Assembly: GCF_017876095.1 (NCBI RefSeq)
Contig: NZ_JAGINM010000012.1
Coordinates: 1-64,000, forward strand
DNA from: Azospirillum agricola
GTDB lineage: Bacteria; Pseudomonadota; Alphaproteobacteria; Azospirillales; Azospirillaceae
Length of the DNA stretch: 64,000 nt
Reading direction: 5' to 3'
In this document: in pieces, positions 1 to 10,800 of the stretch
Position numbering within the stretch: position 1 is the first letter of the stretch
Layout: each line of letters starts with the position of its first letter
The notes under the pieces: model-generated
What the model was told of the DNA's origin: nothing
Databases searched by the model: none
Seen by the model: the letters and a program-made list of their open reading frames with translations, nothing else
Translations under genes and position numbers: made by a program

Positions 1-86
1 CACGTTGCCCGCTACGGCTGCGTGACTGCCCCGGCTAGGCCTGCCGGAGACCAGATGAGCCCCCCGGCTCCTACACCACGCCTCGG

Positions 87-2633
87 GACACGACCAGGCC
101 TGGGCGTTTCCACCCAGGAAGACCCATTGACCGCGCAGGGTGAGCCCGGTTGACGAGTTGCTTCAATGAGGCCTGGGCGTTTCCACCCAGGAAGACGCCG
201 TTTGAAGTCCGACATTGAGGAACTGATCCCCGGCTTCAATGAGGCCTGGGCGTTTCCACCCAGGAAGACGTTGGCGGCGGCCACGTCTCGACCGAAAGCG
301 GCGTTGCTTCAATGAGGCCTGGGCGTTTCCACCCAGGAAGACGCGAAGGTGGTGGACGATGGCGTGCGCGCCGCCATGGCTTCAATGAGGCCTGGGCGTT
401 TCCACCCAGGAAGACACAGGCGCTCCACCGTGGGGCGCCTTTCTTTTTGGAGCTTCAATGAGGCCTGGGCGTTTCCACCCAGGAAGACCAAATCACGGTG
501 GACTGTCGCGGGGCTTTCGGAAGGCTTCAATGAGGCCTGGGCGTTTCCACCCAGGAAGACGTCTGGCGCCTCGGTCTGCTTGGGTTGCTGTGGCTTCCGC
601 TTCAATGAGGCCTGGGCGTTTCCACCCAGGAAGACGCGGGCTGCCACTGGGACCGAGCTGCATGTCGGTCCAAGTGCTTCAATGAGGCCTGGGCGTTTCC
701 ACCCAGGAAGACCGGCCGTCCTTGATCGTCGCGGTGGCGCCGTAGTCCTTCCCGCTTCAATGAGGCCTGGGCGTTTCCACCCAGGAAGACGAACCTTGAA
801 AGACTTCTCCGACATCTGGCGTCTTGCTTCAATGAGGCCTGGGCGTTTCCACCCAGGAAGACGGCCAACAGCGATCTGCGAAAAGCCGCAGAGTACTGGC
901 TTCAATGAGGCCTGGGCGTTTCCACCCAGGAAGACGGGAAATCACCAGCCGGCGGCCGACACGGGTGGTCGGGCTTCAATGAGGCCTGGGCGTTTCCACC
1001 CAGGAAGACGGCTTACCGATGCCGAAACCGCAGCGAATGCCGTAGAAGCTTCAATGAGGCCTGGGCGTTTCCACCCAGGAAGACGGCTCCAGGCGTGCCG
1101 CCTGGACCTGGGGGAACACCGCTTCAATGAGGCCTGGGCGTTTCCACCCAGGAAGACCCATAGGCGATAGGGTGATGGTCAATTCTGGCGAGCTTCAATG
1201 AGGCCTGGGCGTTTCCACCCAGGAAGACTGCCTGCACTCCCACGCCTCCGGCCGATACAGTCTATGGGCTTCAATGAGGCCTGGGCGTTTCCACCCAGGA
1301 AGACTGAGTTTGCAGGTCAGACAGTGGGACTTGCACCGATGGCTTCAATGAGGCCTGGGCGTTTCCACCCAGGAAGACCGCTCGCTCCATCGCCATTCGG
1401 CGACATCAGTAGAACGCTTCAATGAGGCCTGGGCGTTTCCACCCAGGAAGACGACCGGACGTCAAGCAGGCTGAGATAAAGTCCTTCGCGCTTCAATGAG
1501 GCCTGGGCGTTTCCACCCAGGAAGACCCCTATCCGGCGGCGACCTGACCGGAGCGCTCAACGGCTTCAATGAGGCCTGGGCGTTTCCACCCAGGAAGACT
1601 GGATCGGGCCGGCGGACGACGACGACGTGAAGGTGCTTCAATGAGGCCTGGGCGTTTCCACCCAGGAAGACGTCCGTCCGTATGGCGTCGGCCCGCACGG
1701 CGACCTCTTGCTTCAATGAGGCCTGGGCGTTTCCACCCAGGAAGACGCGAATCCGGCGGCGTGCTGGAAGCCCCGGCGGGCACGTTGCTTCAATGAGGCC
1801 TGGGCGTTTCCACCCAGGAAGACCTGCACCCGGGCCACCGGCACGAGCGTGTCCGCGCCGCTTCAATGAGGCCTGGGCGTTTCCACCCAGGAAGACGGGC
1901 TGCCGGGAGCGTCCACCACCTTCAAGCCGTTGCTTCAATGAGGCCTGGGCGTTTCCACCCAGGAAGACCGACACCGCAACGACATCTCGCTCGGCGGCCC
2001 AATTGCTTCAATGAGGCCTGGGCGTTTCCACCCAGGAAGACGTTCATGGACTCGCACTGCAGGGCGACGGCTTTGTGGCTTCAATGAGGCCTGGGCGTTT
2101 CCACCCAGGAAGACCAGGTCGGTCATGGCGAAGCCCATCACGTTCTGGATCTTGCTTCAATGAGGCCTGGGCGTTTCCACCCAGGAAGACACTCCTACAC
2201 ATGAAGTAGATCACCGCAACGGCTGCAGCTTCAATGAGGCCTGGGCGTTTCCACCCAGGAAGACGGAGGGGTCATCGTATATGCCTCATTGCAAATTGAT
2301 GCTTCAATGAGGCCTGGGCGTTTCCACCCAGGAAGACGGTTCTGGGCATATTCCTGCGCCTGCGCGCTGTTGGCGCTTCAATGAGGCCTGGGCGTTTCCA
2401 CCCAGGAAGACCGACGTCGGGGTTTTCGTCCAGGTAGCGTTTGGAATTGCTTCAATGAGGCCTGGGCGTTTCCACCCAGGAAGACTGGTCACGGACCTGC
2501 CGACGCCGAAGCGGGGACCGAGCTTCAATGAGGCCTGGGCGTTTCCACCCAGGAAGACGCGCGTGCGATCGTCACGGTACCGCCCAGCGGCTTGACGCTT
2601 CAATGAGGCCTGGGCGTTTCCACCCAGGAAGAC
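87..2633 (-). CRISPR. CRISPR array, 35 repeats and 34 spacers, type I-G
   Basis: Thirty-four full 37-bp repeats start at 160, 233, 306, 379, 452 and onward to 2597, and all look identical. On the minus strand the repeat begins GTCTTCCTGGG and ends CCTCATTGAAGC, with a central 6-bp hairpin (CCTGGG/CCCAGG). Spacers are 34-41 bp, mostly 36. A degenerate copy at 87-123 keeps only the last 28 bases, which marks the old, leader-distal end. The leader is therefore on the right next to cas2, and the array is read leftwards on the minus strand. The ATTGAAGC end is typical of this repeat class. Spacer targets cannot be identified from the sequence alone. Confidence 0.97.
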
Positions 2634-2863
2634 CGCCACCACTCTAGCCGCTAGTTTAATAGCCAGAAATGGCGCCGATTTCGAAGGGTTTCTCACTTCG
2701 AGGATGGGCAGGGCGGTTTTCGATCCGCATTCGTTCTTCACGATGTCAAAGAACCGAGCGCCGACAACCACTTGGCAAATTCGAGCGGTGCCAGCATTTT
2801 CATGTGCGCCGAACCCCTCGCAAAAGGGCCGGCAGGCTTCCACGATAGCATCACACGCCACGC
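2634..2863 (-). promoter_or_regulatory. CRISPR leader region between array and cas2
   Basis: These 230 bp lie between the last intact repeat and the stop codon of cas2 and hold no credible gene. They are less GC-rich than their surroundings. They face the intact end of the array, and the degenerate repeat is at the far end, so this should hold the leader with the pre-crRNA promoter and the site of new spacer insertion. No promoter hexamer pair was assigned. Confidence 0.6.
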
Positions 2864-3160
2864 TCACACCACGATCGCCTCGCGCCGGATCGTGTCGAAT
2901 GGACGGCCAAGGCTCTCTATTCGCAAATCCACTGTTTCGGCCGGACCGATGTCCATGATCAGGACATGATCCTCCGACGGCTTGATCAGACCGTCCAGCC
3001 GGGCGCCCAAGGCCGCCCGGCGGCGCGGGGTCAGGCGGCATTGGAAAACCGAAAGCTGAAGCCAGCGGCCATACCCCTCCATCGCCTTGAATACCCGCCG
3101 CCCCCGTTTCGGGTCGCCGATGTCGTAAGTCACGATGTAAAGGCGCTCGTTGCCGGCCAT
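2864..3160 (-). CDS. cas2: CRISPR-associated endonuclease Cas2
   Basis: The product is 98 residues, the normal size for Cas2. Cas2 forms the dimer at the centre of the Cas1-Cas2 spacer integrase. The N-terminus reads LYIVTYDIGDPKRGRRV, carrying the conserved Asp of the first ferredoxin-fold strand and the following basic segment. FQCRL marks the second core strand. The ATG at 3160 was chosen over longer upstream starts because an AGGAG ribosome-binding site precedes it and the Cas2 fold begins there. It lies 16 bp downstream of cas4-cas1 and is certainly cotranscribed with it. It is the gene nearest the leader. Confidence 0.95.
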   Translation of the reverse strand: MAGNERLYIVTYDIGDPKRGRRVFKAMEGYGRWLQLSVFQCRLTPRRRAALGARLDGLIKPSEDHVLIMDIGPAETVDLRIESLGRPFDTIRREAIVV

Positions 3161-3176
3161 CGGCGGCTCCTCTCGC

Positions 3177-4880
3177 TTATCGTGGGCAGTAATGCGTGTA
3201 GCGGTCGAATTCGCCCAGCAGATGGCGGGCCAGCAGTCGCGCCTGCACATGCAGCATCCGCCGCATCGAGATCTGATAGCCGAAGTCCGGATGGGAAGCT
3301 TCCTGATCCAGGCGCCGCTCGAAGGCGCGGATCAGGGAGCGCCGACCCGCGACCGTCAGGTTGCAGCCCGGCCCCACGGTGACGAAATCACTGGGCGAGA
3401 GTTCCCCATTGTTCAGCGCCATCAGCACCGTGGAATCGGCCAGGATCGGCCGCAGCGGCTCCATCAGGTCCAGCGCCAGGGCGGGGCGGCCCGGCCGGTC
3501 GGCATGGTAAAGGCCGGCCCAGGGATCCAGCCCGGCGATCTCCAGCGCCGTGGCGCAAGTGCGCGCCAGCAGCGAATAGCACAGCGACAGGCAGGCATTG
3601 ACCGGGTCGGCCGGCGGGCGTCGCGATCGACGGTCGAAGCCGAACTCCGGCAACCCCGCCACCTTGTCGGTGAACAGAGAGGGAAAGGCACGGAAATAGA
3701 CCGCCGCCCCTTCGCCCTCGACCCCCAGAAGTTCCGGCAGCGAGGCGACCTTCGCGGTGCGCTCGGCCAGCCGTTTCAGCGTATCGGCGGCATGGTCGCG
3801 CTCGGCCTCGGTCGCCCGCCAGTTGCGGCGCAAGATGGTACGCTGGTTGCGCAGCTTCGCCCGGACGAGGTCGCGGGCGAACAGCAGCCGGCGGAAGGCG
3901 TCGCCGCGCACCGCATATTGCGCCTCGCGCGCATGCGCGCTGCGCGGCCCGCGGCCGCCGGTGGTGGCCATGAACCAGAAGCCGCTGGACATCCAGGCGA
4001 CGGGGATTTCCTCGCGCACCAGCGCGTGCAGGGCCGGCGTGGACAGCGATACCGGACCGGCGAGCACCAGTTCGGAGACCTCGCCGATCGGCAGCTCGCG
4101 GTCCGGCTCGTTCTCCGCCGTGATGACCAGCAGGTCGCCCTTCTTGCCGACCCGCGCCCCCGGTTGCTGGACATAGAGCGGCATGGCCGAATCGGCGGCA
4201 GGCGGCGGTGTGCGCGGCGGGCCGCCGCTGCGAAACAGGTTGACCTCGTCCGGCAGGCAGATCGGCAGCAGCGAGCATTTCGCGCATTTGCGGCTGTTGT
4301 CGAGCGGCGGCGGGATGCGGCGGGCGGCGGCGGCCAGCCGCAATCCCGACGCCGCTTCGAGGGTGCGGGCACGCAGATCCTCGCCGAAGGCCACCGGCAC
4401 CCGTTCCCGGCTGCCGGAAAACCACAGGAAGCCGCCGCCCACCCGGTAGCCGTTGTCCTCCAGAACCAGCGCCTGGGCGCAAAGCTGGACCTTTTCCGGC
4501 TCATAGGCGCCGCCCTCCACATGGGGCCGCTTGCCCTTCTTGAAGTCGATGGGGGCGAGGATGCCGTCATCTCCTTCGATCACGTCCATCTTGGCGACCA
4601 GCCCCAGCCGTTCGGACGACAGCTCGATGGAGCGGACCTCGAAGGGCGGGGCCTCGTCGGCTTCCTCCGGCGGGGGCAGGGTGCCGCGCCCGGCATCGAC
4701 GCGGGCATGAACCCGCTTGCCCTCCTCCGTGTCGGCGCTGGCCGCCCAACTGCCCTCGACCCACTCCAGATAGGCCAGGCGCGGGCAATAGACCCATTCG
4801 TTGACCATGCGCGCCGGTACCAGCAGATCTGGATCGCTTTCCGGCGGCGCGGGAAGGGCGAGGCTTAGCTGTTCGGTCAT
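3177..4880 (-). CDS. cas4-cas1: Cas4-Cas1 fusion protein (spacer acquisition)
   Basis: This 567-residue fusion is the hallmark adaptation protein of type I-G/I-U loci. The Cas4 half (about 1-215) has a Cys in YCPRLAYLEW (C32), a PD-(D/E)XK nuclease core (D99, D112-x-K114, then QLCAQALVLED) and three further Fe-S ligands in KCAKCSLLPIC (about C199, C202, C208). The Cas1 half starts near residue 233 and keeps the likely metal ligands E388 (GVEGEGAA), H459 (GLYHADRPG) and E474 (LDLMEPLRP). Cas4 trims prespacers and selects the PAM; Cas1 integrates them with Cas2. The ATG at 4880 has an AGGGAG 8 bp upstream; two GTG codons 6-9 bp earlier are possible but less likely. Confidence 0.96.
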   Translation of the reverse strand: MTEQLSLALPAPPESDPDLLVPARMVNEWVYCPRLAYLEWVEGSWAASADTEEGKRVHARVDAGRGTLPPPEEADEAPPFEVRSIELSSERLGLVAKMDVIEGDDGILAPIDFKKGKRPHVEGGAYEPEKVQLCAQALVLEDNGYRVGGGFLWFSGSRERVPVAFGEDLRARTLEAASGLRLAAAARRIPPPLDNSRKCAKCSLLPICLPDEVNLFRSGGPPRTPPPAADSAMPLYVQQPGARVGKKGDLLVITAENEPDRELPIGEVSELVLAGPVSLSTPALHALVREEIPVAWMSSGFWFMATTGGRGPRSAHAREAQYAVRGDAFRRLLFARDLVRAKLRNQRTILRRNWRATEAERDHAADTLKRLAERTAKVASLPELLGVEGEGAAVYFRAFPSLFTDKVAGLPEFGFDRRSRRPPADPVNACLSLCYSLLARTCATALEIAGLDPWAGLYHADRPGRPALALDLMEPLRPILADSTVLMALNNGELSPSDFVTVGPGCNLTVAGRRSLIRAFERRLDQEASHPDFGYQISMRRMLHVQARLLARHLLGEFDRYTHYCPR

Positions 4881-5071
4881 CGGCACCACTCCCTGAAGGA
4901 TGGTTTGTCAGCGATTCTCGTATCAGCGGGGGAAAATTCCCTGATTGAAACCTGAAAAGGAACGATTTGCGAATAGAATACAATTAGAAGAATATAATTC
5001 GGATATGTGTCAACCTTTTGTTTATATTGCCGGTACGATAGTTGTGTGTGGAGTTGCGAAGGGAGGGTGCC
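4881..5071. promoter_or_regulatory. Divergent promoter region between cas4-cas1 and the AddB-like gene
   Basis: This 191-bp AT-rich region separates the leftward adaptation operon from the rightward nuclease-helicase operon, so both must be driven from here. A perfect TATAAT lies at 4993-4998 on the plus strand, about 74 bp before the AddB-like ATG, but no good -35 sits 16-18 bp ahead of it. At 4942-4956 there is a weak match (10 of 15) to the box found upstream of csb1. Confidence 0.5.
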
Positions 5072-7804
5072 ATGCGCATTCAGTTCGGCTGGCATCTGGA
5101 CGGCGCCCGTTGGCCGGAAACGCTCGATGGCGGGTCCTGTGGTCTGGACGATGCGGTGGTCGGACCGGAGGGGCTTGTCGGGCTGCTCGAAAGCTGTCTT
5201 GGCCTCGGCAGACCGGATGCGCCGCATGTGCTGCGCGTCGCCCAGTTCCTGGCTCGGTTGCGGGCTGTGGATGATGGCGCGCGCTTCTTCAGCGCATCGC
5301 TGGCCGCCGATGGCTGGGCGGTCGCCGCCCTGATCCTCGGCTGGCGCGACGCGCTGGTCGAGGCCGGCTGGACCGGTGAGAATCCCGGTGGTGGCGAACG
5401 GCTGTCGACGCTTGCAGCGGTGGAAAGGGCCGCCGGACCGCTGATCCCCGGCCGTGCCGACCGTCTGCGCGCTCTGCTCGACGAACTGGCCGCCTTGCCG
5501 ACCCTGCCGATCGCCGAACTGCGCCTGGCCACGCCGGCGGGACTGCTGCCGCCGGGCTGGCGGCTGATGCTCGACCGGCTGGCTGCGGCGGGGGTCCGCA
5601 TCCTGCCATGCAAGGACGGCGAAGCGCTGGGCGGCGGCGATCTGGCCGCTCTCGGGCGCCGTCTTGCCGGCGACCGCACCGCCGAGGCTGTCGGCGACGG
5701 CGGCGTGACGGTGCTGGAGGCCGACGATGAATGGATGGCGGCGGAGGTGGTTGCCGGCTGGCTCGCTGCCCGGCCGGACCTCGATCACCAAGTGGTGATC
5801 ATCAAGGGCCAGCGCACCACCTTGCTGGACGAGGCCTGCCGCCGGCTCGGCCTGCCGCGTGTCGGCGGGGCGGGGCGCTCGGCCTGGAGAGGAGCGGCGC
5901 AGGTGCTGCCTTTGGCTTTTGCCGCTCTGTGGGAACCGTTGGACGCCCATCGCCTGATGGAGTTGCTGACCCTGCCGCAATCGCCGATCCCGTCCGGTGT
6001 GGCCGAGGCCTTCGCCGATGCGCTGGTCGAGGCGCCGGGCATCGGCGGTCCGGTCTGGCAGGAGGCGTGGCGGACCGCGTGCGATCGCCGTCGCGCCAGG
6101 CTGGAGGCGCGCGGCCTGTCGGGCAAGGAGTTGGAGCGCCGGCTGGCTGCGGAGGAGCGGGAGTGGCGCGGCTGGCTGGAAAGCGCCCGCTTTCCGGAAA
6201 CGGAAGGGGTGCCGGTTCCGACCGCGGTGGCGCTGTGCGGGCGGGTGGCGGCCTGGGCGCGCGGGCGTGCCGCACCCCGGCCGGGAACCCGGGACGGCAG
6301 CCAGGGCGGCGGCCGCGACGAGATGCTGGACACCGTCGCCGATCAGGCGGAAGCGATGGCGGGCGTGGTCGCCGCCTGCGGGGTGTCGCGGCTGTCCCGG
6401 CCCCAGTTGGACCGCATGCTCGACATGGTTGTCGCCGACGGCGTCGCCATGCCGGCCGGCGGGGCCGAGGCGGCGGCTTGGGCGACGGTCGACGATCCCG
6501 GACAGCTTTGGGGGCCGGGCGGCACCGTGCTGTGGTGGGGTTTCGTCGATCCGGCTGCGGCCCATCCCGCCATCCCCTGGAGCAATGCGGAACGTCTGGC
6601 GCTGGCCGGCGCCGGCTGCCTGCCGGAACCGGCGGGCGCGCGTCTGGCCCGCGAAGCCTGGGCATGGCGGCTGCCGCTGCTGAATGCGGTCGACCGGCTG
6701 ATCCTGGTCAGGCCGCGCCGGATCGCCGGGGAGGCGGCCGCTGCCCATCCGCTGTGGCACGAGATCGAACCCGCGCTGGCCCGTTGCCCGCGGCTGTCCG
6801 CGAGCGCCGCCCTGACGGTGGATCGCCTGACCTTCGCCGGTCGTACGCTTTTCCGCGAAGAATTGGAGCCGGGAGTGCCACCGCTGCCGCGGGCGCGCTG
6901 GCGGGTTCCCGCCGGTGCGGTCGCCGTGCCGGACCGGCTGTCGGCCACCGGCCTGGAACGTCTGCTCGGCTGCCCTTTCGCCTGGGTGTTGCACCATGTC
7001 GCCGGCATCCGGCCCGGCGTGCTGCGGGCCATCCCGGACGGGGCGCGTCTGCTCGGCTCGCTCGCCCATGCGGTCCTTGCAGAGCTTCTGACCGAGCGGC
7101 CCGACTGGACGCCGGAGGCCGCCGCCGCCCGTGCCGCCGCTCTGTTCGACCGTTTGCTGCCGGCTCTGGCGGCGCCGCTGCTGCGTCCCGGCCTGGGGCT
7201 GGAGATGGAGCGTGCCCGTGCCGGGGTAGTGGAGGCGGCCCGCCGGCTGGTGGGGCTGATCGCCGAGGCCGGGCTGCGGGTGCGTGGCTGCGAGGTTCCG
7301 GTGGAGGCCGACCTGGACGGTGTGACGTTGGAAGGGCGGGTCGACCTGCTGCTGGAAACGGCGGCGGGCGCGCCGGTGGTTCTCGACCTGAAATGGAGTG
7401 GCAGCGACAAGCGCCGCCGGCAGGAGATCGCCGAGGGGCGGGCGGTCCAGCTTGCCGTTTACGGCCGGCTGGTCGGCCATGGGGCAGGGCAGGGCGCAGG
7501 AGAGGAGCTTGCGGTTCCGGCCGGCTATATGATGCTGGCGCAGCAGCGGCTTCTGGCTTGCGCGCCGGCCCCCTTCCCGCCGCATCTGCATGTGCCGGGC
7601 AGCGACCTGTCGGCGGTCTGGCGCGCGGCCTGGAGCGGTCGTTCGGCGGCGTTGGAGCGTCTGGTCGACGGCGACATCCGGGCGGCCGGGATTCCCGACG
7701 ACAGCGGTTCCGGATCGGATGGATCGGCTGAATTGACCTTGGAACCACCCTGCAAACTCTGCGGATACGGACGCCTGTGCGGCGTCGGGAGCGTTGGCGC
7801 ATGA
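5072..7804 (+). CDS. AddB-like PD-(D/E)XK nuclease with Fe-S cluster motif
   Basis: The product is 910 residues. Its C-terminal third has the RecB/AddB nuclease motif: EGRVDLL then LDLKWSG near residue 771, followed by AVQLAVYGRL. It also has the split Fe-S ligands of AddB: one Cys in LLGCPFAWVL (about 633) and three in CKLCGYGRLCG (about 893-905). The N-terminal helicase-like part has no recognisable Walker A, so any helicase activity should come from its partner. The ATG has GGGAGG upstream, and the stop overlaps the next gene as ATGA. It lies opposite to and between the CRISPR adaptation and effector modules. It may be a CRISPR-dedicated RecBCD/AddAB analogue, or a general repair pair that moved here. 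Confidence 0.85.
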   Translation: MRIQFGWHLDGARWPETLDGGSCGLDDAVVGPEGLVGLLESCLGLGRPDAPHVLRVAQFLARLRAVDDGARFFSASLAADGWAVAALILGWRDALVEAGWTGENPGGGERLSTLAAVERAAGPLIPGRADRLRALLDELAALPTLPIAELRLATPAGLLPPGWRLMLDRLAAAGVRILPCKDGEALGGGDLAALGRRLAGDRTAEAVGDGGVTVLEADDEWMAAEVVAGWLAARPDLDHQVVIIKGQRTTLLDEACRRLGLPRVGGAGRSAWRGAAQVLPLAFAALWEPLDAHRLMELLTLPQSPIPSGVAEAFADALVEAPGIGGPVWQEAWRTACDRRRARLEARGLSGKELERRLAAEEREWRGWLESARFPETEGVPVPTAVALCGRVAAWARGRAAPRPGTRDGSQGGGRDEMLDTVADQAEAMAGVVAACGVSRLSRPQLDRMLDMVVADGVAMPAGGAEAAAWATVDDPGQLWGPGGTVLWWGFVDPAAAHPAIPWSNAERLALAGAGCLPEPAGARLAREAWAWRLPLLNAVDRLILVRPRRIAGEAAAAHPLWHEIEPALARCPRLSASAALTVDRLTFAGRTLFREELEPGVPPLPRARWRVPAGAVAVPDRLSATGLERLLGCPFAWVLHHVAGIRPGVLRAIPDGARLLGSLAHAVLAELLTERPDWTPEAAAARAAALFDRLLPALAAPLLRPGLGLEMERARAGVVEAARRLVGLIAEAGLRVRGCEVPVEADLDGVTLEGRVDLLLETAAGAPVVLDLKWSGSDKRRRQEIAEGRAVQLAVYGRLVGHGAGQGAGEELAVPAGYMMLAQQRLLACAPAPFPPHLHVPGSDLSAVWRAAWSGRSAALERLVDGDIRAAGIPDDSGSGSDGSAELTLEPPCKLCGYGRLCGVGSVGA

Positions 7805-10800
7805 ACGGCCTGTCTCGTACGGAGATGTCGCCGGTCGATCTGGTGACGGCCAGCGCCGGCACCGGCAAGACCCACCGGCTGACCCGCGCCTATCTTGACG
7901 CGGTGGCGGCGGGCATTGCGCCGGAGGCGATCCTCGCCACCACCTTCACCCGCAAGGCGGCGGCCGAATTGCTGGAGCGCATCCGCGGCGGGCTGTTCGA
8001 GGCCGGCCGGAACGAGGCGGCGCGCGATGCGCTGGCTGGGCGGATCGGCACCGTCAACGCCCTGTTCGGCCGCATCGCCGCCGACTTCGCACTGGAGGCC
8101 GGGCGATCCCCCGTCGCCGAGGTGATCGCCGACGAGCGTGCCGCCGCCCTGTTCGCCGCGGCGGCCGATGCGGTCATCCTTCGCCATGGCGACGGTGTCG
8201 AGGCCGCCGCCTGGCGTCTGCGGCTGCCGGACTGGCGCGGTCTGGTGCAGGAGGTCGGCGCCAAGGCGCGGCTGAACGGCATTGCGGCGGATGACCTCGT
8301 CCTGTCGGCCGAGCGCTCGCTCGCCGGGCTGTTCACCTTGCTGCCGGCGGCGGCGGACTCCGGCGAGACGCTCGATCGCGCCCTGGCCGACGCGGTGTCG
8401 GCCGCTGTCACCGCCATCGGGGCGGCGGGCGACACCGGGGTGAAGAAGACGGCGGAGGCGCTGGCGGTGCTGAAGGATGCCGCCGCCCTGCTGGATGACG
8501 GGCGCCCGCTGCCCTGGGCGGAGTGGGTGCGGCTCGGCAAAACCGATGCCGGCAAGCGCTGGACCGCCGTGGTCGATCCGGTGCGGGAGGCGGCCGGCGC
8601 CCATCTGCGCCATCCCCGTCTCCGCGCCGACCTGCGCGCCCTGGTCGAAGGGGTGTTCCGCTGCGCCGCCGAGGCGATGGAGGCCTATGGCCGGTTCAAG
8701 CGCGACCGTGGTCTCGTCGATTTCGTCGATCAGGAATGCGAGGCGCTGGCCCTGCTGGAGCAGCCCGAGCTTCGCGACCGGCTGGCCGAGCGGATCGAGC
8801 TGGCGTTGGTCGACGAGTTCCAGGACACCAGCCCGATCCAGCTCGCCCTTTTCCTCCGGCTGGCCCGCGTGGTTCGCCGCTCCGTCTGGGTCGGCGATGC
8901 CAAGCAGGCGATCTACGGCTTCCGCGGCACCGATCCGGCGCTGATCGACGCGGTGACCGCCACGGTGCCGCGCGCCACCGGCGGCATGACGGAGCGGCTG
9001 CCGACCAGCTGGCGGTCGCGTCCCGGTCTGGTCGCCTTTCACAACGACCTGTTCGGCGCCGCCTTCCCGCCGCTGGGGATCGCGCGGGAGGATGCGACGG
9101 TCGGCGGCTGTGCCCGGAAGGATGGGGCGGACCAGCGGCCACCGCTGGCGCTGTGGACGCTGGGCGGCAAGAATTGGGATCTGGTGCTGGCGGCGCTCGC
9201 CCGTGGTGTGGCGACCCTGCTGGCGCTGCCGGAGACTTGGCCGGTCGGCATGCGCGGCGACCGCGAGGGCCGGACGCGGCCCATCCGAGGGGAGGATATC
9301 GCCATCCTCTGCCGCAAGAACGAGCGTTGCGCCGTTGCGGCGCGGGCACTGGCCGCCGCCGGGCTGAAGGTGGCGGTCGGACGTCAGGGGCTGGTCTCGA
9401 CCCCGGAAGCCGGACTGGCGCTCGCCGCCCTGCGCTATCTGGTCGATCCGGCCGACACGCTGGCGATGGTCGAACTGGCCCATGCGGACGGCGATGCCAC
9501 AGGTGGCGACGGACAGCCGTCCTGGCTGGAGGACTGGCTGCGCCCCGACGACGCCCGGGGCGCCGCCCGGCGGGCGCGGGAGGAGTTGGAGCCGCTGCGG
9601 GCGCTCGATGCCGCGCGCGGCCGGCTTCTGCACCTCACTCCGGTGGAGGCGCTGGAGGTCGCCATGATGGCCGGCGGGGTGGTGGAGCGGGTCAAGCGCT
9701 GGGGGGACGCCGCCGGGCGGCTGGCGAATCTCGACGCGCTGCGCGGACTGGCCCGCGATTACGAGGAGGACTGCCGCGCCCGGCGCGGGGCGGCCACCGC
9801 CGGCGGGCTGATCGGTTTCCTGAGCGATGTGGACAAGGGAGGCGACCAGCCGCCCGCCACCGACGCCGCGGCGGTGCGGGTGATGACCTACCATCAGGCC
9901 AAGGGGCTGGAATGGCCGCTGGTGATTGCGATCGATCTTCAGGACGGGCCGGACCCGTCACCCTTCGGCCTGTCGGTGGAGGGGCCGGCGGATGGCGTCG
10001 ATCCCTGGAACCCGCTGGCCGGTCGCTGGCTGCGCTGGTGGCCCTGGCCCTACGAGAAGCAGCGCAAGGGCACCGGGCTGGACGGTTCCGCCGATGCCAG
10101 CCCGGAGATGGCCGCCGCCGGCGCCCGCGAGCAGGCGGAAGCCGTGCGCCTGCTCTATGTCGGGCTGACACGGGCGCGCGATTATCTGGTTCTGGCCCAG
10201 AGCCGGCACGGTGCGGCATGGCTGACCGCGCCCCGCGATGCGGAGGGGGTGCCGGTGGTCCAGTTGCCGGCGGCCGATGGCGAACCGGAATTGCGGGTCG
10301 CCTCCGCCCGTCATCCCCTCACTCTGGCGTCGTTCGAACCGCCGGAGGAAACGGACCCAGGGTCATGCATCGATCCGGAGGCATCCGTCTTCACCCTGCC
10401 GGCGGCGGCGCCGGTGGAGCATCCGCCCTTGCGGATCGCGCCCAGCCGCTGGCGTCCGGCGGCCGATGCGGCGCCCGCGGTCCTGGCGGGAGAAACGCGG
10501 TTGGGGGAACGCCTGCCGACCCCCGGCGGTGCCGACATCACCCGGCTGGGCGAGGCGATGCATGGCTTTCTGGCGGTGGACCGGCCGGATACCCCGGCGG
10601 CACGCCGGCTGGCGTTGGCCGCCGGGCTGCTGACTCGCTGGGAGCTGCCGGGGATGGCGGCGGAGGCGCTGGTCGAGGCGGGCGACCGCCTGTGGCGCGC
10701 GCTGGCAGCCCGCTGGCCGGGGGCGGGCTGGCGCTGCGAGGTGCCGGTGCAGGGACGGCTTGGCCTGCAACGGGTGTCTGGCCGCATCGACCTGCTGGTC

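Noticed and set aside
12..2141. Many open frames across the first 2.6 kb encoding repeated RPGRFHPGR or FLGGNAQASLK segments
   Set aside because: They are translations of the CRISPR repeat in various frames; the period matches repeat plus spacer.
3150..4868. Plus-strand frame of 572 codons
   Set aside because: Shadow of cas4-cas1 on the other strand, with Arg/Gln/Gly-rich composition and no domain.
4877..7591. Minus-strand frame of 904 codons opposite the AddB-like gene
   Set aside because: Antisense shadow in high-GC DNA; low-complexity composition, while the plus strand shows nuclease and Fe-S motifs.
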